DNA of 64,000 bases from Streptomyces sp. GESEQ-4 (lineage in GTDB: Bacteria > Actinomycetota > Actinomycetes > Streptomycetales > Streptomycetaceae), in NCBI RefSeq assembly GCF_017948455.1, contig NZ_JAFFSU010000015.1, positions 62,001 through 126,000 on the forward strand, written 5' to 3'. Below, piece by piece: positions 1 to 6,637 of this stretch. The stretch's first letter is position 1; the number at the start of each line of letters is the position of its first letter. The translations under genes were made by a program, and so were the position numbers. Below the pieces are notes generated by a model. It ran no database searches and was not told the DNA's origin. It saw only the letters and a list, made by a program, of their open reading frames with translations.

Positions 1-501
1 CTGCTCGCCGGACGGCTTCCCCTCCTCGTACAGCATGCGGACGATGCGGTTGTCCGAGGCGGAGGTGAAGTATGCGTAGACCATGTGGTCCGAGGCGTAG
101 TCCGGGGAGAGCGCGAGGCCCATGAGGCCGCCCTCTCCCGCCGGGGACACCCCGGGCACCTCGCCCAGCTCGGTCTTCTTGCCCGTTTCCGTGTCGACCC
201 GGGTGATCGTGGCCTCGTCGCGTGAGGAGACCAGCAGGTCGCCGTCGGGGAGCGGGGCCAGGCCCCACGGGGTGTTCAGGTCCTCGGTGACCGTGCGCAC
301 GACCTTCACCGAGCCCTTCGCGGGCGGGGTCGCCTCGGCGGCCTGTCCCGAGGGCGAGGACTGCGGGCTCGTACCACCCGCTGACGCGCTCTCCTCGCCG
401 GCCGACGATCCCGAGCCACCGTCGTCGGACGAGCAGCCGGCCGTCAGCAGGAGTGTGGCCGCGGCCAATACGGCCGCCACAGCTCGATGTTGCACGATCA
501 T
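1..501 (-). CDS. PQQ-dependent sugar (glucose/sorbosone-type) dehydrogenase lipoprotein, partial
   Basis: Only the N-terminal 167 codons are in the window; the gene runs off the left edge. The protein starts MIVQHRAVAAVLAAA, has a hydrophobic signal segment and the lipobox LTAGC at about residues 20-24, then a Ser/Gly-rich linker to residue 60. It then enters a beta-propeller-like domain with LNTPWGLAPLPDGDLLVSSR and GLMGLALSPDYA, typical of the soluble glucose/sorbosone dehydrogenase family, which uses PQQ to oxidise aldoses outside the membrane. The chosen ATG at 501 has a GAAGGGA ribosome site just upstream; an in-frame ATG at 534 would add 11 residues with a weaker site. The protein should be anchored on the outer face of the membrane. 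The substrate cannot be read from this fragment. Confidence 0.8.
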   Translation of the reverse strand, partial: MIVQHRAVAAVLAAATLLLTAGCSSDDGGSGSSAGEESASAGGTSPQSSPSGQAAEATPPAKGSVKVVRTVTEDLNTPWGLAPLPDGDLLVSSRDEATITRVDTETGKKTELGEVPGVSPAGEGGLMGLALSPDYASDHMVYAYFTSASDNRIVRMLYEEGKPSGEQ

Positions 502-628
502 GGTCCCTTCGACGCGGCGAGTTCTACTTGTCATACACCGCTCGCGCCCCACAGGTTCCCGATCAACCAATCCCGAATCACCGCCCGGCCGACCAAGCTC
601 CGGACATCGGCACCAGCACATCCCGAAA

Positions 629-683
629 CGTCCGCACCCGACGTTGGCGACCCGACGTCCGCAACCCGGCGTCCGTAACCCCG
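629..683. repeat. degenerate 14-bp tandem repeat, about four units
   Basis: Between the two minus-strand genes, units starting CGTCCGC or CGTTGGC and ending in ACCCGA or ACCCGG follow each other at 629-641, 642-655, 656-669 and 670-683 (13, 14, 14, 14 nt). No coding frame uses them. They could be a protein-binding array or a replication-slippage remnant. Confidence 0.5.
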
Positions 684-689
684 CCGTTT

Positions 690-1688
690 TCAGTCCCAGG
701 ACCCCTGTGCCCCCGGCAGCTCCGCCACCTCCGCCAGGTCCCGCACCGTGAGCCCCACCCCGGCCGCCGCCGCGTTCTCCGCCACCCAGCGCTCCTGCTT
801 GGCGCCCGGTACCGCGACCACATGCCGTCCCTGGGCCAGCACCCACGCCAGGGAAACCTGGGCGGGCGTGATGTCCTCGCCGTGGCGGTGTGCCACCCGG
901 CGCAGACCGGCCACAATCGGCTGGTTCGCGGCCATCATCTCGGCCGTGAAGCGGGGGTGACGGGCCCGGACGTCGTCCGGTTCGAAGCCCTCGCCGGGGG
1001 TCAGCGTGCCGGTCAGGAAGCCGTTGCCGAGCGGCATCGCCGCCAGGAAACCGACGCCGCGCGCCTCGCACCACGGCAGCAGTGTCTCCAGCGACTCCGG
1101 CGACCACACCGACAGCTCCGCCTGCACCGCGCTCACCGGGAAGACCTGCTGCACCCGCTGCAGCTGTCGGACCGTCGCGTCGTGCAGCCGGGCCCCCGGC
1201 CGCCGCCCGGAGCGCGCGCCCACCGCGCACAGCCCCAACGCCCGCACCTTTCCGGCCTGGACCAGCTCCGCCATCGCGCCCCAGGTCTCCTCGACCGGAA
1301 CCTCCGGGTCCGCTCGGTGCAGCTGGTAGAGGTCGATGTAGTCGGTTTGCAGTCGCCGCAGCGACGCGTCGCACGCCCGCTTCACATAGCCCGGCCGCCC
1401 GTTGGCCACCACGTGCTGCTCGCCGACCAGCAGGCCGACCTTCGTCGACACGAAGGCGTCCTCGCGGCGCTCCTTCAGCACCCGCCCCAGCAGCAGCTCA
1501 TTGGTGAACGGGCCGTACATATCGGCCGTGTCGAGCAGGTTCGAGCCCAGATCGAGCGCCCGGTGCACGGCCCTGAGCGACTCGTCGCCCCGCTGCCGCG
1601 AGCCGCTGTACGCCCAGCTCATCGGCATGCACCCGAGTCCGACGGCCCCCACCACGAGCGCCGCCGCACCGATCGTCCTGCGCTCCAC
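690..1688 (-). CDS. aldo/keto reductase
   Basis: This 332-residue protein reduces carbonyls with NADPH in a TIM barrel. The family tetrad is visible: Asp and Tyr in DTADMYGPFTNE (about residues 52-57), Lys in STKVG (about 82) and His in DLYQLHRADP (about 124). The C-terminal part has LAWVLAQGRHVVAVPGAK, the cofactor-binding SIPGx-type loop region of this family. The GTG at 1688 is chosen because the barrel begins right after it (VERRTIGAAALVVGAVGLGCMPM) and a GGGAGGG tract lies upstream; an open frame continues to 1931 but reads through the neighbouring repeat element. The gene stands alone, 188 bp from the sugar dehydrogenase. The physiological substrate is unknown. Confidence 0.88.
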   Translation of the reverse strand: MERRTIGAAALVVGAVGLGCMPMSWAYSGSRQRGDESLRAVHRALDLGSNLLDTADMYGPFTNELLLGRVLKERREDAFVSTKVGLLVGEQHVVANGRPGYVKRACDASLRRLQTDYIDLYQLHRADPEVPVEETWGAMAELVQAGKVRALGLCAVGARSGRRPGARLHDATVRQLQRVQQVFPVSAVQAELSVWSPESLETLLPWCEARGVGFLAAMPLGNGFLTGTLTPGEGFEPDDVRARHPRFTAEMMAANQPIVAGLRRVAHRHGEDITPAQVSLAWVLAQGRHVVAVPGAKQERWVAENAAAAGVGLTVRDLAEVAELPGAQGSWD

Positions 1689-1750
1689 CTGCCCGTAACC
1701 CTCCCTCTCCCGAGCCCCCAACCTAACCTCTGCGCCCTCGCACCCCTGAC

Positions 1751-1988
1751 CTAGGGCCTGCCCGGCGGATCCTGCCGGAGACGCGGGGCATGGCACGCAC
1801 ATCTGCCGCGTTGTCGTCAGTCGCCATGGCTCAGCCATGACTCCCTCCTCCGCCTTGCAGCTGCACGCTCCCCCACGCTCGAACCGGCTTCGCTCGGCTC
1901 GCGCGGGAGGTACCCCCATCGCCCCGCTCACCTGCGCCGATCAGGCACCGCCGCTTTCCTCCGACCGGATCCGCCGGACAGGCCCTAG
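1751..1988. mobile_element. MITE-like element with 22-bp terminal inverted repeats
   Basis: Positions 1751-1772 and 1967-1988 are inverted copies of each other with a single mismatch in 22 bp; both outer ends read CTAGGGCCTG. The outermost CTAG is itself palindromic, so the target duplication may be TA or CTAG. The 194-bp interior has no convincing coding frame and no transposase, so this is a non-autonomous element. The interior includes a GGGAGGTACCCCCA palindromic block at 1869-1918 that resembles a second repeat found at 4814-4855. Small elements with GGGCCTGTCCGG-type ends are, to my knowledge, widespread in Streptomyces. The right end abuts the start of the hydroxyacid dehydrogenase gene. 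Confidence 0.8.
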
Positions 1989-1991
1989 CCT
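1986..1991 (+). promoter_or_regulatory. -10 box TAGCCT for leaderless transcription of the hydroxyacid dehydrogenase
   Basis: TAGCCT fits the Streptomyces TANNNT -10 pattern and lies exactly 6 nt before the ATG at 1998. No Shine-Dalgarno sequence precedes that ATG. The first three bases of the box belong to the terminal repeat of the MITE-like element. Confidence 0.55.
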
Positions 1992-1997
1992 CCTGGC

Positions 1998-2996
1998 ATG
2001 ACTGCTGACGTGTGGCTGCCCATCCCGCCGGAAGAGATCGAAGGGCTCCCGGAAGGGCCGAACTACCGTTTCTGGGACGGTGGTGAGGACTTCCCCGCGG
2101 ACCCTGCCGACTGCGTCTACTACGTGGTGCCCTATATGAAGGCGCCCGCGATCGGACAGCGCCCACTGCCTGAGATGACGTCCGTCCAGGTCGTGCAGAC
2201 CCTGTCCGCCGGTATTGACCACGTCGAGTCGGGGCTGAGGCACCTGCGTCCCGGCGTACGGCTGTGCAACGCGCGCGGGGTACATGAAGCGAGCACCGCC
2301 GAGCTCACGCTCACCCTGATCCTCGCCTCACTGCGCGGTGTCCCCGACTTCGTGCGGGCGCAGGAACGGGGCGAATGGCTCGGCGGGTTCCGGCCGGCGC
2401 TGGCCGACAAGAACGTGCTCATCGTGGGATACGGCTCGATCGGCGCCGCCATCGAGGACCGGCTCGCGCCTTTTGAGCTCGCGCGGGTGGCGCGCGTCGC
2501 GCGCTCTGAGCGCACCACGGCGCGCGGCCTGGTGCACCCGCTCACCGAACTGCCCGCCCTGCTGCCCGAGGCGGATGTCGTCATCCTGTCCACGCCCCTG
2601 ACCGAAAACACCCGCCACCTGGTCAACTCCGACTTCCTGGCCCGGATGAAGGACGGCGCGCTCCTCGTCAACGTCGCCCGCGGCGCGGTCGTCGACACCA
2701 AAGCCCTGCTCGCCGAAGTGGAGAGCCGCCGCATCAGCGCCGCCCTCGACGTCACCGACCCCGAACCGCTGCCCCGCGAACACCCCCTGTGGCGCGCGCC
2801 CGGCGTGCTCATCAGCCCCCACGTCGGCGGGCCCACATCCGCCTTCCTGCCGCGCGCCAAGCGGCTTCTCACGGACCAGTTGAGCCGTTTCGTGAACCAC
2901 GAGCCGCTGCGGAACGTGATCCTTACGACAGGCGCGACCGGCATACGGCCGACGGATGCCGCGAGCGCACAGGAGCCGGACGAAACGGGCATGTAA
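1998..2996 (+). CDS. D-isomer specific 2-hydroxyacid dehydrogenase family protein
   Basis: A 332-residue NAD(P)-dependent oxidoreductase of the D-2-hydroxyacid dehydrogenase superfamily. The Rossmann motif is VLIVGYGSIGAAIEDRL (about residues 140-155). The catalytic Arg lies in NVARGAVVDTKALL, the Glu in the DPEPLP segment and the His in SPHVGG, all in the usual order. The N-terminal part is divergent and short. The C-terminus has an acidic tail ending DETGM. It reduces 2-keto acids or oxidises 2-hydroxy acids in the cytoplasm; the substrate is not evident, and it is distinct from the SerA gene further along the window because it lacks the ASB and ACT domains. The start is supported by the -10 box 6 nt upstream (leaderless). 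Confidence 0.88.
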   Translation: MTADVWLPIPPEEIEGLPEGPNYRFWDGGEDFPADPADCVYYVVPYMKAPAIGQRPLPEMTSVQVVQTLSAGIDHVESGLRHLRPGVRLCNARGVHEASTAELTLTLILASLRGVPDFVRAQERGEWLGGFRPALADKNVLIVGYGSIGAAIEDRLAPFELARVARVARSERTTARGLVHPLTELPALLPEADVVILSTPLTENTRHLVNSDFLARMKDGALLVNVARGAVVDTKALLAEVESRRISAALDVTDPEPLPREHPLWRAPGVLISPHVGGPTSAFLPRAKRLLTDQLSRFVNHEPLRNVILTTGATGIRPTDAASAQEPDETGM

Positions 2997-3164
2997 TCCG
3001 ATTCGAGTACCCTCCGCAGTCCTTCGAAAGCGGTACGTGCCCACATCGCCGCTGGTCGTCACGGAGCGTAGAGAAGCTATGTCCCTGAGTGACGAGACTG
3101 GTGTATCGTCCCGACAGGGGATGCGCCGCGCACCGTTCGGCGCCGGGGATGGACATTTCAGACT

Positions 3165-6100
3165 GTGAGGGGGGCGACGGGCGATGCACGGCCTATGGAC
3201 GAACGATCCGACGCGGCGAGGCCGCCGGCGGCGACCCTGGGGCACCGCCGCGCGCAGACGCGGCCATCACGTCAATCACCACAGCCATCACCACCGCACG
3301 CACAGCAGCCACAGGAGGCATGCGCACCCGGCGCACCGGGACCCCCGGGACCCCGGAGCGGCGCGGACCGGGAGGGCCCGGTGACCTCGCCGCTGCCCAC
3401 CACGACCACCCTCGACGGAGCGCTGCGCGCGCGGCGCCCGGCGCGGGCGCTGCTGGCCCGGCCACCGTCCCCCGGCGGCGGGTCGCGCCCGGTCCTCCAA
3501 CTGTCACTGGCCCTGGTGTGCGCGGGATACGCCGTCGGTTCCGCGCTCGGCTGGGGCTCGCGCCAAGTCGCGCTGATCATGGGCGACTTCGGTCTGAGCG
3601 CCGCGGCGGCCGCCGCGGCCGTGTCCTGCTTTCTCTACGCCCGAAGCCGGCGCATCCGGTTTCGGCCCGCCTGGCTGCTGTTCGCACTCTCCTCGGCGAT
3701 GGCAGCCCTCGGCAACCTGGTCTGGGGGTGGTACGAGGTGATCCTCGGACAGCCCGTGCCCAGCCCCAGCTACGCCGACCTGTTCTTCCTCTGCTTCGCA
3801 CCGCCCGCCATCGTGGGCCTGCTGGTCCTCGCCAAACGGCCGGTGACGAAGGCGGGCTGGGTCTGCCTGGGCCTAGACGCCTGGCTGATCGGCGGCTCGC
3901 TGCTGACGCTGTCGTGGAGCCTCGCGCTCGCCCAGGCGGCGAAGTCCGAGGGATCGAGCGTGGCGCACACCGCGCTGTCGCTGGCCTACCCGCTGCTGGA
4001 CATCGCCCTGGTCAGCATGGTGCTCGCGCTGCACTTCCGGCGCTCCTCGGGCAACCGCACCGCCGTGAACACCGCGATCGGCGCGCTCGCCCTGACCGTG
4101 ATGTGCGACGCCCTGTTCACCTCACCGCTGCTCCACCACACCTACCGTTCCGGCCAGTTGCTGGACGCGGGATGGTTCGCCGGCTCGCTGCTCCTGGCTT
4201 ACGCCCCCTGGTCCGCACCGCGGCACGGGCAACCGGAGGACGAGGGGCACACGCGCGTGGTGCACGAGCACCTGCCCGGACAGCGTGGCGGCGGCCACCA
4301 CCACACACCTCCGCAGGGAGGTGATCACAGCCGGTATCCGGCCGCCCGGCCCATCGCCGGTTCGCTGGCCGCCCTCACGCCGTATCTCGCCGCCGCGGTC
4401 TGCACCCTGGGGATCCTCTACAACGTCCTCAACGGCCGCAGCGTCGACCGCGTGGTGCTCCTCACCGGCGGCACGGTCGTGCTCGCCCTCGTGGTGCGCC
4501 AGGGCATCATGCTGCTCGACAACATCACCCTCACCCAGGAACTGGCGCAGAAGGAGAACCACTTCCGCTCCCTGGTGCAGGGCTCAAGCGACGTCATCAT
4601 GATCGCCGCACCCAACGGCATCCTCCGGTACGTCTCCCCGGCCGCCGCCGGGGTCTACGGCCGTCCCGCCGAGGACCTCGTGGGTACGGAACTGGCCGAT
4701 CTCATCCACCCGGAGGATCTGGGCTGCGTGGTGCACGAGGTGCGCCGCTTCCTCGCCGCCAGCCCGCTCGAAGAACCCACCACGCGCATCGAGTGCCGCT
4801 TCAGGGCCGGGGGTGGGGGTACCTCCCGCTCGAGCGAAGCCGAGAGTGGGGGAGGCTGGCTCAATGTCGAGTCCACCGTCAACCGCCACCACGGCGGCCT
4901 GATCTTCAACAGCCGGGACGTGACCGAAAGAGTGCGCCTGCAGGCGCAGCTCCAGCACAACGCGGAACACGACCCGCTCACCGACCTGCCCAACCGCGCC
5001 CTGTTCACCCAGCGCGTCCAGCAGGCCCTGTCCGGCCGGCGCGCCTCCGACCGGGGTGCCGCACTCGCCGGTACGGCCGTCCTCTTCATCGACCTCGACG
5101 GCTTCAAGGCGGTCAACGACACGATCGGGCACCAGGCCGGGGACGAACTGCTCGTCCAGGCCGCCCGCAGACTCCAGGACGGCGTCCGCCAGGGCGACAC
5201 CGCGGCCCGCCTGGGCGGCGACGAGTTCGCGGCCCTGATCGTCGGGGACGGTACCCGTGACCGCGCCTCCCGCGAACGTCACATACTGGAGCTCGCCGAC
5301 CGCCTCAGGGCCACGCTCTCGCAGCCGTATCTCATCGACGGCAACGATGTCCGGGTCAACGCGTCCATCGGCGTCGCCTTCGCGGAGGCGGGCCTGGGCG
5401 CGGGCGAGATCCAGCGCAACGCCGACCTGGCCATGTACCGCGCCAAGGCGGCCGGCAAGGGCCGCGTGGAGTTGTACGCGCCGCAGATGCAGCAGGACGT
5501 CGTACGGAAGGCGGAGCTGGCCACGCGTCTGCGGGCCGCGCTGCACGACGGCGAGTTCGCGCTGCTGCACCAACCCGTCGTCTGTCTCGAGAACGGCCGG
5601 ATCACATCGGTCGCCGCCCAGGCGCGCTGGCGCTCCTCGCAGGGGGTGCTGTTCACCCCGGCCGAGTTCCTCAGGGTGGCCGAGGACAGCGACAAGACGC
5701 AGGAGCTGGGTCGCTGGGTGCTCGAGGAGGCCGTCGAGCAGGCCGCCGAGCGGGCCACGACGGGGTCGGCTGTCCCGGTGACCGTACGGGTGAGTGCCCG
5801 GCGGCTGCTGGACCGCTCGATGCCGCTCGGCTCGATCGAGGCGCTGCTCACCCGGCACGGGCTGCCGTCCGGGGCGCTGGTGATCGAGCTGGCGGACACC
5901 GATCCGCGGGTGTCCCTGGACGAGCTGGAGCGACGCCTTGGGGTGTTGCACCGGCTGGGTGTCCGGATCGCGCTCGACGGCTTCGGCAGCGGATACGGGG
6001 CGATCACCGCGCTCAGGCGGCTCCCCGTCGACGTACTGAAACTCGACCGCTCCCTGGTCGAGGGCGTTGTCGAGTCGGCTCGGCTGCACAAGATCACCAG

Positions 6101-6413
6101 TGGGCTGCTGCGGATCGCCGGTGATCTGGGGCTGCAGTCCGTGGCGGACGGCGTGGACCTTCCGGAGCAGGTCGTGGCCCTGCGCGCGATGGGCTGCACC
6201 CATGGGCAGGGCATGGCGTTCTCCGGTCCGCTGGACGAGTACCGGTTGCGCAGAGCACTGGCTTCCGGCCACTATCCGGTCCCGCACGGCCCGGCGGAGC
6301 CCGCGTTCGCGGGTGGGGGCTCAGGGGTGTACACCGGTGGTGGTGTGCCCGCTGTTCTCGGAGGCGGCAGTGCCCTTCGTTCACATAATGAGACTCCCGT
6401 CCCACCACCTTGA
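3165..6413 (+). CDS. membrane PAS-GGDEF-EAL protein (c-di-GMP turnover or sensing)
   Basis: An integral membrane signalling protein of about 1080 residues. A Pro-rich N-terminus (1-105) is followed by roughly eight to ten membrane segments (about 110-450), a PAS domain (about 465-590), a GGDEF domain (about 600-755) and an EAL domain (about 775-1020). The GGDEF site RLGGDEF (684-688) is intact, and RQGD five residues before it matches the product-inhibition I-site RxxD, so diguanylate cyclase activity is plausible. The EAL domain looks catalytically dead: the EAL signature is replaced by AAQAR, DDFG by DGFG and the AEGVE motif by ADGVD. It may bind rather than cleave c-di-GMP. In Streptomyces c-di-GMP controls development through BldD. 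A repeat is inserted in frame in the PAS domain (residues about 550-564). The start is uncertain: GTG at 3165 or ATG at 3195; neither has a good ribosome site. Confidence 0.9.
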   Translation: MRGATGDARPMDERSDAARPPAATLGHRRAQTRPSRQSPQPSPPHAQQPQEACAPGAPGPPGPRSGADREGPVTSPLPTTTTLDGALRARRPARALLARPPSPGGGSRPVLQLSLALVCAGYAVGSALGWGSRQVALIMGDFGLSAAAAAAAVSCFLYARSRRIRFRPAWLLFALSSAMAALGNLVWGWYEVILGQPVPSPSYADLFFLCFAPPAIVGLLVLAKRPVTKAGWVCLGLDAWLIGGSLLTLSWSLALAQAAKSEGSSVAHTALSLAYPLLDIALVSMVLALHFRRSSGNRTAVNTAIGALALTVMCDALFTSPLLHHTYRSGQLLDAGWFAGSLLLAYAPWSAPRHGQPEDEGHTRVVHEHLPGQRGGGHHHTPPQGGDHSRYPAARPIAGSLAALTPYLAAAVCTLGILYNVLNGRSVDRVVLLTGGTVVLALVVRQGIMLLDNITLTQELAQKENHFRSLVQGSSDVIMIAAPNGILRYVSPAAAGVYGRPAEDLVGTELADLIHPEDLGCVVHEVRRFLAASPLEEPTTRIECRFRAGGGGTSRSSEAESGGGWLNVESTVNRHHGGLIFNSRDVTERVRLQAQLQHNAEHDPLTDLPNRALFTQRVQQALSGRRASDRGAALAGTAVLFIDLDGFKAVNDTIGHQAGDELLVQAARRLQDGVRQGDTAARLGGDEFAALIVGDGTRDRASRERHILELADRLRATLSQPYLIDGNDVRVNASIGVAFAEAGLGAGEIQRNADLAMYRAKAAGKGRVELYAPQMQQDVVRKAELATRLRAALHDGEFALLHQPVVCLENGRITSVAAQARWRSSQGVLFTPAEFLRVAEDSDKTQELGRWVLEEAVEQAAERATTGSAVPVTVRVSARRLLDRSMPLGSIEALLTRHGLPSGALVIELADTDPRVSLDELERRLGVLHRLGVRIALDGFGSGYGAITALRRLPVDVLKLDRSLVEGVVESARLHKITSGLLRIAGDLGLQSVADGVDLPEQVVALRAMGCTHGQGMAFSGPLDEYRLRRALASGHYPVPHGPAEPAFAGGGSGVYTGGGVPAVLGGGSALRSHNETPVPPP
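4814..4855. repeat. dispersed palindromic Streptomyces repeat inside the PAS-coding region
   Basis: TGGGGGTACCTCCCGC followed by TCGAGCGAAGCCGAGAGTGG and GGGAGG forms an imperfect palindrome and is read in frame as GGGGTSRSSEAESGGG. A variant of the same block lies on the opposite strand at 1869-1918 inside the MITE-like element. I recall this sequence as a common intergenic repeat in Streptomyces; here it lies within a coding sequence. Confidence 0.7.
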
Positions 6414-6439
6414 CATGCGGTGCGTGCCGGGGGGAGGGT
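6410..6439 (+). promoter_or_regulatory. ilvB-operon promoter, TTGACA / GAGGGT
   Basis: TTGACA at 6410-6415 overlaps the stop codon of the GGDEF-EAL gene. After an 18-nt spacer comes GAGGGT at 6434-6439, and 7 nt later the ATG of the leader peptide at 6447, so the leader peptide could be leaderless. A GGGGGGAGGG tract could instead act as its ribosome site. Confidence 0.6.
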
Positions 6440-6446
6440 CAGTGCC

Positions 6447-6488
6447 ATGCGCACCCGAATTCTCGTACTTGGACAGCGCGTCGGCTGA
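6447..6488 (+). CDS. ilvB leader peptide MRTRILVLGQRVG
   Basis: A 13-codon frame with consecutive Ile-Leu-Val-Leu codons written ATT CTC GTA CTT, three of which are rare in a genome that prefers G/C at third positions. It precedes an intrinsic terminator at 6530-6563 and then ilvB. This is the classical arrangement of ribosome-mediated attenuation: when charged branched-chain tRNAs are scarce the ribosome stalls at these codons and an antiterminator can form. Leader-peptide attenuation of ilvB has been predicted for actinobacteria in comparative work, so this is a recognised type rather than a novelty. Confidence 0.8.
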   Translation: MRTRILVLGQRVG

Positions 6489-6529
6489 AGCTGAGCCCCA
6501 GACCGCTCAGCGACCCCTCCCGGCGCGCT

Positions 6530-6563
6530 CCCCTCGCTTGCCTTATGGCACGAGGGGTTTTTT
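6530..6563 (+). terminator. ilvB attenuator (intrinsic terminator)
   Basis: CCCCTCG (6530-6536) pairs with CGAGGGG (6551-6557), with an inner TGCC/GGCA extension across a TTAT loop, followed by six T residues at 6558-6563. It sits 42 nt after the leader-peptide stop and 75 nt before ilvB, where a conditional terminator is expected. Confidence 0.85.
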
Positions 6564-6637
6564 GTTGCACAGGCACCTGTCGTACAGCAGCCGCACACCG
6601 CACGAACTTCGCAAAAACCCTCAGCATCGAGAAGAGA

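Noticed and set aside
6414..6637. T-box riboswitch before ilvB (and likewise before cimA)
   Set aside because: No T-box core sequence (TGGNACCGCG) is visible; leader peptides with regulatory codons explain the terminators better.
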